From: Acidobacteriota bacterium | Lineage (GTDB): Bacteria > Acidobacteriota > Terriglobia > Acidiferrales > UBA7541 | Direction of reading: 5' to 3' | Assembly: GCA_021788095.1 (NCBI GenBank) | Contig: JAJYLB010000015.1 | Location: 1-64,000, forward strand | DNA: 64,000 nucleotides | Translations under genes and position numbers: made by a program | Shown: positions 30,975 to 42,000 of the stretch, piece after piece | How the letters are laid out: every line of letters begins with the position of its first letter | Position numbering within the stretch: position 1 is the stretch's first letter | Notes under the pieces: model-generated | Database searches by the model: none | What the model saw: the letters and a program-made list of their open reading frames with translations, nothing else | Told to the model about the DNA's origin: nothing

Positions 30975-31558
30975 TGACGCCGGCCGAGTCCAATCCGGGC
31001 AGTAGAAGCGACCGCGCAACCCACAGCCTGCGGGGCGGTCACGAGCGCGGCACCACGCTGGTCGAGTTTACGCTCGCCATCATGATTATTCTGACGATGA
31101 TGCTGGGCGTGGTGGAATTCAGTCGAGCCGCCTACGCCTACCATTTCGTCTCGAACATGGCGCGCACGACCACGCGCTGGGCCGCACTGAACGGAGACAC
31201 CTGCAACGCCGATACGAGCAGCTCGGACACCGGCGGCAGTTGCAACGGCACCGACGGCATGCATAATGGCCCGGTCGGCCCGAGCAACGCCTCCGACGTG
31301 CAAGCCTACGTGCGCTCCCGCGCGCCGGACGGCATTAACCCCAGCAATCTCACCGCGACCGCGACGTGGCTCGCGCCGACCGGCGCTCCCCCGATCTGCA
31401 CGACGGCCATAACGGGATACGGCAGCACCAACATCCCTAATTACCCCGGCTGCAGCGTCCAGGTTCTGGTGCGCTATCAGTTCAATTTCCTCTTCCCCGT
31501 CGTCCACTCGGGCTCGATCACGCTATCGAGCACCTCCGAGATGGTCATCGTTCACTAG
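30974..31558 (+). CDS. TadE-like protein (triad B2, gene 3)
   Basis: RGTTLVEFTLAIMIILTMMLGVVEFSRAAYAYHFVSNMARTTTRWA; TAATG overlap; paralog of 17382. Confidence 0.85.
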   Translation: MTPAESNPGSRSDRATHSLRGGHERGTTLVEFTLAIMIILTMMLGVVEFSRAAYAYHFVSNMARTTTRWAALNGDTCNADTSSSDTGGSCNGTDGMHNGPVGPSNASDVQAYVRSRAPDGINPSNLTATATWLAPTGAPPICTTAITGYGSTNIPNYPGCSVQVLVRYQFNFLFPVVHSGSITLSSTSEMVIVH

Positions 31559-31588
31559 CAGCCGAAGGCTGGTATAATCCGGCCTGAG

Positions 31589-32950
31589 ATGAAGCGGGCA
31601 GTTGCGGTACTGCTGGCTTTTGGAGCGTTCTGGCTTGGGGCTCCCCGGGCGAGGGCCCAAGCGTCGCCTTCCGAAACCGTTCTCCGGATCAGCATCGACG
31701 GCGAAATCGAACCCATCCTGGCACAGTACGTCGAGAATGGGCTGGCGCGGGCGGCTCGCGAGCACGCCACTCTGGTTCTCCTCCGCATGGACACGCCCGG
31801 CGGGCTCGGGGAATCGATGCGCGGGATCATCCAAGCGATCCTCCGCTCGCCGGTGCCGGTGTGCGTCTACGTCGAGCCCGATGGAGCGCGGGCGGCTTCG
31901 GCGGGCTTCTTCATTTTGGAATCGGCGGATATTGCCGCGATGTCGCCGGGGACGGAGATGGGAGCGGCGTCGCCGCTGCTCGAAGTCGCCGGCTATCCCG
32001 TGCAAGTCGATCCCACGTTGCGGAAGAAGATCGTCGAGGACACGCTGGCGTTTCTGCGGAGCTATGACGGCCAGCGCGGGCGCAACGTGACGCTGGCGGA
32101 GACGGCGGTGACCGACGCCAAGGCGTTCAGCGCCGACGAAGCGTTGAAGGGCAACCTGATCGACGTCATTGCGAATTCGGAGAGCAGCCTCCTCGGACAG
32201 CTCAACGGGAAGACCATCCGGCGATTCGACGGCGCGCAAACCACGCTCCGGCTCAACGACGCCGTGATCGTCAACGTGTCCATGTCGAGCCGGGAAAAGT
32301 TCCTCTCGCGGATCGTGCAGCCGGACGCCTTTTTCATTCTGCTGCTGGTGGGCGTGCTGGGCTTGTACGTCGAGTTCACGCATCCGGGTCTGGTCGCGCC
32401 GGGGGTGATCGGCGGTATCAGCTTGCTGCTCGCGCTCTACGCGATGCAGATGCTTCCGGTGACCTTCACCGGCGTTCTGCTGATCCTGCTCGCATTGGCC
32501 CTGTTCGTGCTCGAAGCGCAATTCGCCGGCCACGGCATTTTGGGGATAGGCGGGGCGATTTCGCTGGTGCTGGGCGCGATCTTTCTCGTTCAGTCGCCCA
32601 TGACGGTCGGCGGGGTGGGGTTGGGCGTGGCGCTGGGCGTGGCGCTGCCGTTTGCGGCCTTTTTCACGCTGCTCGCGTATTTGGTGGTCCGGTCGCGGAG
32701 AGTGAAGCCGGCCACGGGAACCGAGAGCCTGGTGGGCGCGGTGGGCGAAGTGACCGAGACGGTGGATAAGGGGAAGGGAATGATCTTCGTACACGGGGAG
32801 CTGTGGCGCGCGGCCCGCGCCGGCGCGGCAGGCGGAACGGCCGCGCCGATTCCGCGGAACGCGCAGGCGCGCGTCGTGCGCGTCGACGGATTGACGCTTT
32901 ACGTCGAGCCGGTCAACGGCGCGGCGGCCCCGGAGCAGCACGGAATGTGA
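31589..32950 (+). CDS. nfeD: NfeD-family membrane-bound ClpP-class protease
   Basis: MDTPGGLGESMRGIIQAIL, GARAASAGFFIL serine-protease pattern, C-terminal NfeD OB-fold. Confidence 0.88.
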   Translation: MKRAVAVLLAFGAFWLGAPRARAQASPSETVLRISIDGEIEPILAQYVENGLARAAREHATLVLLRMDTPGGLGESMRGIIQAILRSPVPVCVYVEPDGARAASAGFFILESADIAAMSPGTEMGAASPLLEVAGYPVQVDPTLRKKIVEDTLAFLRSYDGQRGRNVTLAETAVTDAKAFSADEALKGNLIDVIANSESSLLGQLNGKTIRRFDGAQTTLRLNDAVIVNVSMSSREKFLSRIVQPDAFFILLLVGVLGLYVEFTHPGLVAPGVIGGISLLLALYAMQMLPVTFTGVLLILLALALFVLEAQFAGHGILGIGGAISLVLGAIFLVQSPMTVGGVGLGVALGVALPFAAFFTLLAYLVVRSRRVKPATGTESLVGAVGEVTETVDKGKGMIFVHGELWRAARAGAAGGTAAPIPRNAQARVVRVDGLTLYVEPVNGAAAPEQHGM

Positions 32951-32960
32951 GGAGGACGTA

Positions 32961-33797
32961 ATGGGATTCGGCGAAACGGTTCTGGCGATTGCGGTCGTAT
33001 TGTTTGTGATCTGGCTGTTCAACTCCATCTACGTGGTGAAGGAGTGGGAGCGCGGAGTCATCCTGCGGCTGGGGCGGATGCTGCCGGGGATCAAAGGAGC
33101 GGGCGTGCGGGTGGTGGTGTGGCCGATCGACCGCTTCTACCGCATCTCGCTCCGGATCGATACCATCGAGATACCGCCGCAGGACATCATCACGCGCGAC
33201 AATATCTCGGTGAAGATCAACGCCGTCTGCTATTTCCGCGTGGTGGATCCGAAGCTGGCTCTCTCGGCCATCCAGAACTACCTCTACGCCACCACGCAAT
33301 TGGCGCAGACCACCCTGCGGAGCATCGTCGGCCAATTCGAGCTCGACGAGATCCTTTCGCAGCGCGACAAGGTGAACGAGAAGCTGCAACTCATTCTTGA
33401 CCAGGATACAGAGCCCTGGGGTATCAAGGTAACGAAGGTCGAGCTGAAGCAGGTGGATATCCCCGCCGACATGCAACGAGCGATCGCCCGCCAAGCGGAA
33501 GCCGAACGCGAGCGCCGCGCCAAGGTCATCGCCGCCGACGGCGAATTCCAGGCCTCCGCCAAGCTTTCCGAGGCCGCCGAGGTCCTCTCCAAGAACCCGG
33601 TTTCCGTCCAGTTGCGCTACTTGCAGACGCTCATCGACATCGGCATCGACAAGAACACCACCATCGTCTTCCCGCTCCCCCTCGACATGATTTCGTTCCT
33701 GCGGGGCATGGGAACGCCGCTTGCGGCGCCCGCCGTGGCGGGCGGCTTGCCGGGCCCTTCCGCGCCCGCGTCGCCGGCGACTTCGGGGCAAAAGTAG
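32961..33797 (+). CDS. Slipin / SPFH-domain (stomatin-like) protein
   Basis: EWERGVILRLGRMLPGIKGAGV...VELKQVDIPADMQRAIARQAEAERERRAKVI. Confidence 0.93.
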   Translation: MGFGETVLAIAVVLFVIWLFNSIYVVKEWERGVILRLGRMLPGIKGAGVRVVVWPIDRFYRISLRIDTIEIPPQDIITRDNISVKINAVCYFRVVDPKLALSAIQNYLYATTQLAQTTLRSIVGQFELDEILSQRDKVNEKLQLILDQDTEPWGIKVTKVELKQVDIPADMQRAIARQAEAERERRAKVIAADGEFQASAKLSEAAEVLSKNPVSVQLRYLQTLIDIGIDKNTTIVFPLPLDMISFLRGMGTPLAAPAVAGGLPGPSAPASPATSGQK

Positions 33798-33806
33798 GGA
33801 CGCGCG

Positions 33807-34457
33807 ATGGCTGGCGGCCGCAGAGGCCAGAGCAGCGACATCACCCTGGGCGGCGGACACGTCGCGGGGATCTTCTTTGGCGTGGTCCTCCTCTGCGGGA
33901 TTTTCTTCGCGCTGGGCTACGTGATGGGCCGCGGAAGCACGGTGAAGGCGGTTGGAGAACGCGGGGGGAAGACCGCGGCCGTCGTCGATGCCAGCGGGAA
34001 TTTGACGGGCCAGCAAGCGCCGCCTACCCCCACCTGGGACTTTTACCCCAACAAATCCAAGCCTGCGGCGGGCTCGAGCCCGGTGCCGGGGCTCACGAAA
34101 GCTGTCGCTGCCCATTCGCAGCCGAACGCCGCCCCAGCGGCCGCAGAGCCGCCGCCGCCCTCCGGTCCCGTGTCCATGGCGGCCAAGCCGCGAGGGGTGA
34201 AAATCGAATCCCAAGCGCCATCTCTCCCGAGCGGCGGCGCGGGGGTTTCGCTTCAAGTCGCAGCGCTCAAGAAGCGTGGCGATGCCGTGGCCCTGGCGGG
34301 CTTCCTCCGGCAAAGAGGCTATCCAGCCGTGGCTTGGGGACCCGGACCCGGTCATCTCTATCGCGTGCAGGTGGGGCCCTACCCCAACGTCAAGGCGGCC
34401 GACGCGGTGAAGCGGAAGCTCGAACAGGAAGGGTTCAAAAGCCTCCTGAAGAAATAG
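33807..34457 (+). CDS. SPOR-domain protein
   Basis: N-terminal TM, Pro-rich linker, C-terminal SLQVAALKKRGDAVALAGFLRQRGYPA...YRVQVGPYPNVKAADAVKRKLEQEG. Confidence 0.88.
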   Translation: MAGGRRGQSSDITLGGGHVAGIFFGVVLLCGIFFALGYVMGRGSTVKAVGERGGKTAAVVDASGNLTGQQAPPTPTWDFYPNKSKPAAGSSPVPGLTKAVAAHSQPNAAPAAAEPPPPSGPVSMAAKPRGVKIESQAPSLPSGGAGVSLQVAALKKRGDAVALAGFLRQRGYPAVAWGPGPGHLYRVQVGPYPNVKAADAVKRKLEQEGFKSLLKK

Positions 34458-34485
34458 TTGAAACGCCCCGATAGCTTCTCGCCGC

Positions 34486-34626
34486 CTGAAGAATCTGTGT
34501 GGCAACGCGAAAAGGTGCGAATTCCACAGCCCTGGCGCAAATTTCGTGCGTTGTCCGCAAACGACTTGCGCGAATCTATGAAAAATACAAACTGTGGAAA
34601 TGCCAGTTGCCACACAGACTCTGAAG
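34486..34626 (+). mobile_element. 129-bp MITE-like element copy 2 (34492-34620) with CTGAAG direct repeats
   Basis: Reads identical in sequence and orientation to copy 1; repeats at 34486-34491 and 34621-34626. Confidence 0.9.
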
Positions 34627-34761
34627 GCTGTCCCGAGAGATGGGCTGGCCTGTGACTGCTCTCGGGCCATTCGGTGCAGCGCCCGTGTTGACTTTGGGCG
34701 TAGAATAGGCGCGAGCTTCGATTCTGGGGGAATCCCGATTCTTCGCCAAGAGGAGGCAAGC

Positions 34762-35307
34762 ATGCGTGCACGGTGGGCGATGGTGGTGGTGTCGCTGGTT
34801 GCGCTAACGGCAGCGGCGCGGGCACAGCAGCGCGGGGCGATTTCCGACGCTCAGTACATGGCGCTGGCGCTTTCCGCGGCTCCGCAAGCGGTGGCGCGGG
34901 GAGCAGCGGTAGTTCGCATGGAGAAGAACGGCACCTGGCGAACGCTGCGCCCGGGCCATAACGGATTCACATGCATGATTATGGGCACAGACAAGATGTG
35001 CAACGACGCAAATGCCATGGAGTTTTTCCGTGCCCTTATGGACGGCAAGACGCCGCCGGCCAAGGTTGGTATCTCGTACATGCTGGCCGGGGACGTCGGC
35101 GCCAGCAATACCGACCCTCAAGCCACGCACAAGACGGCTACCAATCATTGGATCGTGACCGGGCCCCACGTCATGATCGTTGGGCCGCCCAGCAAGGCGC
35201 TCGGCTACACCCGCGCCCTGGACCCCGATCCCAACCTGCCGTACATGATGTGGGCGGGGACTCCCTACGAGCACGCGATGGTTCCGGTCGGGCCGCCAAA
35301 GAGATAG
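34762..35307 (+). CDS. Secreted hypothetical protein
   Basis: AGGAGG upstream of ATG 34762; signal peptide MRARWAMVVVSLVALTAAARA; track start at 34594 lies in the MITE. Confidence 0.7.
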   Translation: MRARWAMVVVSLVALTAAARAQQRGAISDAQYMALALSAAPQAVARGAAVVRMEKNGTWRTLRPGHNGFTCMIMGTDKMCNDANAMEFFRALMDGKTPPAKVGISYMLAGDVGASNTDPQATHKTATNHWIVTGPHVMIVGPPSKALGYTRALDPDPNLPYMMWAGTPYEHAMVPVGPPKR

Positions 35308-35330
35308 CGGAGCGCCCAAAACAGACATGG

Positions 35331-35359
35331 GTAGGGGCGGACACTAGTCCCGCCCCTAC
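35331..35359. repeat. GTAGGGGC hairpin (family D)
   Basis: GTAGGGGCGGACACTAGTCCCGCCCCTAC. Confidence 0.6.
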
Positions 35360-35469
35360 CCCGGCCCTCGCGGCGGTGGACAGCGCGCGGCGCGTTCCCC
35401 TATACATAAAGACATGAGCCGCCGTTTCGCGCCCCGAGCGCTCGTTCCCAACCTCCTTCCAGACTCCCT

Positions 35470-37002
35470 TTGCGGCGCTCGGCCGTGAAGCGCTTCGCAC
35501 TCGCGGCCGGCTCGGGCGTTCTGCTGGCGCTGGCGTTTCCCGAGCCGCACTGGTCCCTGCTTGCCTGGGTGGCGCTCGTGCCGCTCCTCGCCGTCGCGCT
35601 CGAAGTCAGGCCGACGGCCGCCTTCGGTTGGGGCTTTCTCCAGGGCGCGGTCTTCTACGGAATCACGCTCCAGTGGCTCTTCACCTTCTTCCGGGGCTAC
35701 GGCGGCATGACGGTTTGGGAGTCGGCCGGCGTCCTCGGATTGATGGTTGCGGTGCTCTCGGCGTTCACGGGCGCTTACACGCTGGGAGTGCGCGCGATGC
35801 GGCGCGCGGGGTTCGGCTGGGCGCTGGCCTTGTCGCCGTTCTTGTGGACGGCGCTCGAACTGGGCCGCACGCGGATGCCGGTGATCGGCTTCCCCTGGAA
35901 CCTGCTGGGTTACGCCGTTTCGGATCATCTCGGTTTGGTGCAGATGGTTACCGTTACGGGGATCTACGGCTTGTCTTTCGTCGTGGCGGGCTACAACGCG
36001 CTGGTGCTTTGGGCTTGGCGGGAGCGGCGAGGGAGGCCGGTCTGGGCCTGGGCGGGCGCGACGGCGGCTCTGCTGCTGGCAGGATTCGTTGGCGGGCGCC
36101 TGGTGCCGAAGCCGCAGGGCCGGTACACCGCGCACCTGATCCAACTGAATCTAGCTCCGAAGACCGAGTATTCCGCGGATTGGGACGTGCGGCACGCCGC
36201 CGAGCTGCACGCGCTCGACGCGCTGAGCATCGCCGCGGGCCAAGCGGCGCCGGGGCTGGTGATCTGGCCGGAAGCGCCCGCGCCTTTCAGCATGCAGGAC
36301 CCGGCTTTCGCCGCGCGCGCCCGGAAGATCGCTCGGGAATCCCGGAGCGATTTCCTGGCCGGCGTGGACGAGTACTCGTATCCGCCGGGCCAGGCGGCGC
36401 AAGCGTACAACAGCGCGGTGATGCTCGATCCGGCGGGGCAGCAGACGTTCCGCTACGACAAGATTCACCTGGTGCCGTTTGGAGAGTACGTGCCGTGGCG
36501 GAAATGGCTCACCTTCGCCGGTCCTCTGATTGGCGGGATAGGCGATTTCACTCCGGGCACCCGGCGCGCGATCGGCCGGCTACCGGGCGGAACGTTTGCG
36601 GTATTCATCTGTTACGAAGCGGTCTTTCCAAACGAAGTGCGCCAGTTCGCCGAGCGCGGGGCGGATCTGCTGATCAACATCTCCGACGACGGCTGGTACG
36701 GCCGTTCGGAAGCGCTCGAGCAGCACGTGAACATGGCGCGCGTGCGCGCGGTGGAAAATCGGCGCTGGCTGCTTCGCGACACCAATACCGGCATTACGCT
36801 TGTGGTGGATCCCTACGGCCGCATCCGCGCGCGGCTCGCCGCCGGCACGCGCGCCGCGCTGACGGCCAGCTACGATTTCCGCTCCGGCCGCACTCCCTAC
36901 GCCCGCTGGGGCGATTGGTTGCCGAAACTCGCGGCGCTCGTCTCCTGCCTGGCGCTGGCTTGGAGTTTCGCCGGGCGAGGGCGGCCATCCCAGGGGAAAT
37001 GA
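35470..37002 (+). CDS. lnt: Apolipoprotein N-acyltransferase
   Basis: Multi-TM N-terminus plus CN-hydrolase domain (VIWPEAPAPF, YDKIHLVPFGEYVPWR, FICYEAVFPNEVR). Confidence 0.92.
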   Translation: MRRSAVKRFALAAGSGVLLALAFPEPHWSLLAWVALVPLLAVALEVRPTAAFGWGFLQGAVFYGITLQWLFTFFRGYGGMTVWESAGVLGLMVAVLSAFTGAYTLGVRAMRRAGFGWALALSPFLWTALELGRTRMPVIGFPWNLLGYAVSDHLGLVQMVTVTGIYGLSFVVAGYNALVLWAWRERRGRPVWAWAGATAALLLAGFVGGRLVPKPQGRYTAHLIQLNLAPKTEYSADWDVRHAAELHALDALSIAAGQAAPGLVIWPEAPAPFSMQDPAFAARARKIARESRSDFLAGVDEYSYPPGQAAQAYNSAVMLDPAGQQTFRYDKIHLVPFGEYVPWRKWLTFAGPLIGGIGDFTPGTRRAIGRLPGGTFAVFICYEAVFPNEVRQFAERGADLLINISDDGWYGRSEALEQHVNMARVRAVENRRWLLRDTNTGITLVVDPYGRIRARLAAGTRAALTASYDFRSGRTPYARWGDWLPKLAALVSCLALAWSFAGRGRPSQGK

Positions 37003-37096
37003 GCCGATGGCGCGAATTTCACGCGCTGCGTGCGCCGGGCTGCTGGTAGAATCAAGGGCACCTAAGGGGCCCCGTGCGGCGCAGGAGGATAAGAGG

Positions 37097-37372
37097 ATGC
37101 CAAAGTACGTGATCGAGAGGGATATTCCTGGCGCGGGCAATCTATCGGCCGAAGAGCTGGGAGCCATTTCGCGGAAATCGTGCAGCGTGGTGAGCAAATT
37201 GGGTCCGCAGATTCAGTGGGTGGAAAGCTTCGTGACGCCCGACAAAATCTATTGCATTTACATCGCGCCCAACGAGCAGTTGGTGCTCGAGCATGCGCGG
37301 CAAGGCGGGTTTCCCGCAAACCGTATCTCGGAGGTGCGGTCGGTCATCGACCCCACGACCGGGGAGGGATAG
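37097..37372 (+). CDS. DUF4242-like small protein
   Basis: MPKYVIERDIPGAGNLSAEELGAISRKSCSVVSKLGPQIQWVESFVTPDKIYCIYIAPNEQLVLEHARQGGFPANRI. Confidence 0.8.
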   Translation: MPKYVIERDIPGAGNLSAEELGAISRKSCSVVSKLGPQIQWVESFVTPDKIYCIYIAPNEQLVLEHARQGGFPANRISEVRSVIDPTTGEG

Positions 37373-37382
37373 GACGTTTCCG

Positions 37383-38538
37383 ATGAGCCTGATTTGGGAA
37401 GATTTGCAGCGACGTTACGACGAATTCCGCCAGCGCGCCGAACGGGTGCGCAGCTACCTTTGACGTTGCGCAAAACCGCGATCGGCTCGCCAGCCTCGAA
37501 AGCAAGATAAGCGCGCCCGGCTTCTGGGATAATCCGGGCCAGGCGCAGCGCATCCTCCAGGAACGCAAGCAAGCGGAAGAGCGGGTCGAAGCCGCCGGCA
37601 AGCTCGGAAGCTGGCTGGGCGATCTCGAAGCTTACCTTCACCTGGCGGCCGAAACCCAAGACGCCGCGCAGCAGCAGGAACTGCTCGAGGAACTCGCCCG
37701 GGAGCTGGGCCAAGCGGAGCCATACGTCGCCGACGTCGAGACCCGCACCCTTTTGGCCGGCGAGAGCGACCGGCTGAACGCCATCGTCACCATCAAGCCC
37801 GGCGCGGGCGGCACCGAATCGCAAGACTGGGCCGAGATGCTGCTCGGTCTGTACCTGAAATGGGCCGCGCGGCACGGATTCCGCGCGGAGATACTCGACA
37901 TCACCGCGGGAGAAGAGGCGGGCGTGAAAGCGGTGACGTTCCGCGTCGAAGGCGAAAATGCCTACGGCCTGCTCGTCGGCGAGAGCGGCATCCACCGCCT
38001 GGTGCGCATCTCGCCTTTCGATCAGGCGGCACGCCGGCACACCTCTTTCGCCTCCGTCTTCGTGATTCCCGAAGTCGACGACCGGATCGAAGTGGTCATC
38101 AAACCCGAGGACTTGCGCATAGATACGTTCCGCGCCGGCGGCCATGGCGGCCAGCACGTGAACATGACCGATTCGGCCGTCCGGATCACCCACCTGCCTA
38201 CCGGCCTCGTGGCTTCCTGCCAGAACGAGCGAAGCCAGCACAAGAACCGCGAGATGGCGATGAAGGTTCTGCGGTCGCGCGTCTACGATCTGGAGCTGGA
38301 GAAGCGGCGGGAGGAGGCGCGGAAGCTGGAAGAGCAGAAACCCGACATCAGCTTCGGTAACCAGATCCGCTCCTACGTCTTGCAGCCCTACCAGCTCGTC
38401 AAAGACCACCGCACGAAACTCGAGATGGGAGACGTCGAAGCGGTGCTGGACGGTAAAATCGATCCGTTCATCCACGCCTATCTCGTCAGCCGGCGCAGCA
38501 CCGGCGCGCCGCCGCCGGCAAGCGAAACGGGGCCGTAA
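37383..38538 (+). CDS. prfB: Peptide chain release factor 2 with programmed +1 frameshift (join 37383..37460, 37462..38538)
   Basis: Frame-0 MSLIWEDLQRRYDEFRQRAERVRSYL then CTT TGA C; +1 frame continues DVAQNRDRLASLESKISAPGFWD..., GGQ in AGGHGGQHVN, SPF specificity motif. Confidence 0.95.
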
Positions 38539-38683
38539 TACCGTCCGAGGCCGCTCCTCGTGCGCGAATTCCATTGCGCGCTTCAGGTCAGCTTCGCGCT
38601 TCCGCATGTCGTTTGGGTGCCCCGCTCTTGCGCCTTCAGCGACGGCGGGCGTTTTCGGCCAGGCTGGACAGCCTGCCCGTGGG

Positions 38684-39094
38684 TTAGCCCTTCGCTTCGT
38701 TGACGATGGCCAGGACGGCCTTTTGGACTTCCGCGGCCGCGGCTTCGATGTCCGCCGCGGGATAGAAGCGGGCGATGGCTTCGGGCAGCATGGTGCTCAG
38801 GTGGGTGACCCCGCCCTCCCGGTAGATGGAGATGGGGCAGGGAAGCATCAGCGCCACTTTCACGTTTTTGGCGAGGACTTCGCTCGCGTACCGCGCGTTG
38901 CAGATCTCGACGATCTTGATGGGCTCGCGCGCAAAACCCTTCTCGGCGAGCATGCCGCCGACATCGTGCGTGTGCAGCACGCGAAAGCCATGGCGGGCCG
39001 TGGCTTCCTCCACGGCGGCCACGGCGTCTTCAAACGGCCTCGACGTCTCGACCGTGTAATCGAATGGCTCGACGCTCTCGGGCGTGCGAGGCAT
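38684..39094 (-). CDS. DUF302-domain protein
   Basis: MPRTPESVEPFDYTVETSRPFEDAVAAVEEATARHGFRVLHTHDV...MLPCPISIYREGG. Confidence 0.85.
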   Translation of the reverse strand: MPRTPESVEPFDYTVETSRPFEDAVAAVEEATARHGFRVLHTHDVGGMLAEKGFAREPIKIVEICNARYASEVLAKNVKVALMLPCPISIYREGGVTHLSTMLPEAIARFYPAADIEAAAAEVQKAVLAIVNEAKG

Positions 39095-39348
39095 AGTTAC
39101 GGCTCCCGTAAGCCAAGCATAACATTCCCGCTCCGCCCGCGCAGGCAAGGATTCCGCCAAGCCGGCATGGCCGCGAGGCCCCTTTCGCCCCGGGATTTTC
39201 GCCGTTCGCCCGCCGCGCAAGCCGTTTCGCGGCAACGCGTTGACACCTGCGGAAGCCGTATGCTAGTTTCAGTGTTTAAGCTTCCCTAAAATCGGCCCGA
39301 AGAACCCTGGTCTTCGTGACTGGCTGGAATTCCTGAAGGAGGATACGC

Positions 39349-40539
39349 TTGGCTGCCGCTCCCAAGAACTATCTGTTTACTTCGGAATCGGTAACGGAAG
39401 GCCATCCCGACAAGATCGCGGACCAGGTTTCCGACGGCGTCCTCGACGCCGTAATGAAAGAGGATACCGCCGGTCGCGTGGCCTGCGAGACGCTCGTCAC
39501 CACGGGCTTGGTGGTGGTGGCCGGCGAAATCACCACGAAAGCCCATATCGATTATGCCGAGATCGCCCGGGAAGTGATTCGCGACGTCGGCTACACGCGC
39601 GCGAAATACGGCTTCGACGCCGATACGTGCGCGGTGGTTTCGGCGGTGAAGCGGCAGTCGCCCGACATCGCCATGGGCGTCGATACCGGGGGCGCCGGCG
39701 ATCAGGGATTGATGTTCGGCTACGCGTGCGACGAAACCGCGGAATTGATGCCCATGCCCATCCAGCTCGCGCACCGGCTGACGCGGCGCCTGGCGGAAGT
39801 CCGGCGAAGCGGCGTGGTGGATTTTCTGCGGCCCGACGGCAAATCGCAAGTCACCATCCGCTACGCCAACGGTCAGCCCGCCCGAGTCGAGTGCGTCGTC
39901 GTTTCCACCCAGCACTCCGACGCCGTCTCCAATCACGATCTGCACGACGCCGTTCTCTACGAAGTGATTCGCCCCGTGATTCCCGAAAGCATGATCGACG
40001 ACCAGACCCGCGTCCTGATCAATCCTACCGGCCGGTTCGTGATTGGCGGCCCGATGGGAGACGCCGGACTCACCGGCCGCAAGATCATCGTGGATACCTA
40101 CGGCGGATACGCGCGGCACGGGGGCGGAGCCCTTTCCGGCAAGGATCCGACCAAGGTCGATCGCTCGGCTTGCTATATGGCGCGGTACGTCGCCAAGAAT
40201 CTGGTGGCGGCCGGAGTGGCGCGGCGAGCCGAAGTGCAATTGGCCTATGCCATCGGCGTGGCCGAGCCGGTCTCGGTGATGGTGGACACGTTCGAGACGG
40301 GCGTGATCCCCGACCAGCAGCTTACCGACCTCGTGCGCGCCGTTTTCCCGCTCACCCCGCGCGGGATCATTGAGGGACTCGACCTGCGGAAACCCATCTA
40401 CCGCCAGACCGCTGCCTACGGCCACTTCGGCCGCAGCGAGCCGGGATTCACTTGGGAACGCGCCGACAAGGCCGACTTGGTCCGCAAGGAAGCGGGCGTC
40501 CCGGCGTCGGCTGGGGCGGGGATAGGCGCGCGAAGCTGA
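39349..40539 (+). CDS. metK: S-adenosylmethionine synthetase
   Basis: [57 protein letters not shown]-type motif ([15 protein letters not shown]). Confidence 0.97.
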   Translation: MAAAPKNYLFTSESVTEGHPDKIADQVSDGVLDAVMKEDTAGRVACETLVTTGLVVVAGEITTKAHIDYAEIAREVIRDVGYTRAKYGFDADTCAVVSAVKRQSPDIAMGVDTGGAGDQGLMFGYACDETAELMPMPIQLAHRLTRRLAEVRRSGVVDFLRPDGKSQVTIRYANGQPARVECVVVSTQHSDAVSNHDLHDAVLYEVIRPVIPESMIDDQTRVLINPTGRFVIGGPMGDAGLTGRKIIVDTYGGYARHGGGALSGKDPTKVDRSACYMARYVAKNLVAAGVARRAEVQLAYAIGVAEPVSVMVDTFETGVIPDQQLTDLVRAVFPLTPRGIIEGLDLRKPIYRQTAAYGHFGRSEPGFTWERADKADLVRKEAGVPASAGAGIGARS

Positions 40540-40572
40540 CACAGGATCCTGGCAGAGGCCGCTCGAGGGTAA

Positions 40573-41988
<1,416 letters not shown>

Positions 41989-42000
41989 CACGAATCCCTC

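Noticed and set aside
34594-34761. N-terminal extension of the 34594-35307 ORF
   Set aside because: Starts inside the MITE; real start is ATG 34762 after AGGAGG with a signal peptide.
37461-37463. Apparent early stop codon making prfB a pseudogene
   Set aside because: It is the conserved CTTTGAC programmed frameshift site; the +1 frame is RF2.
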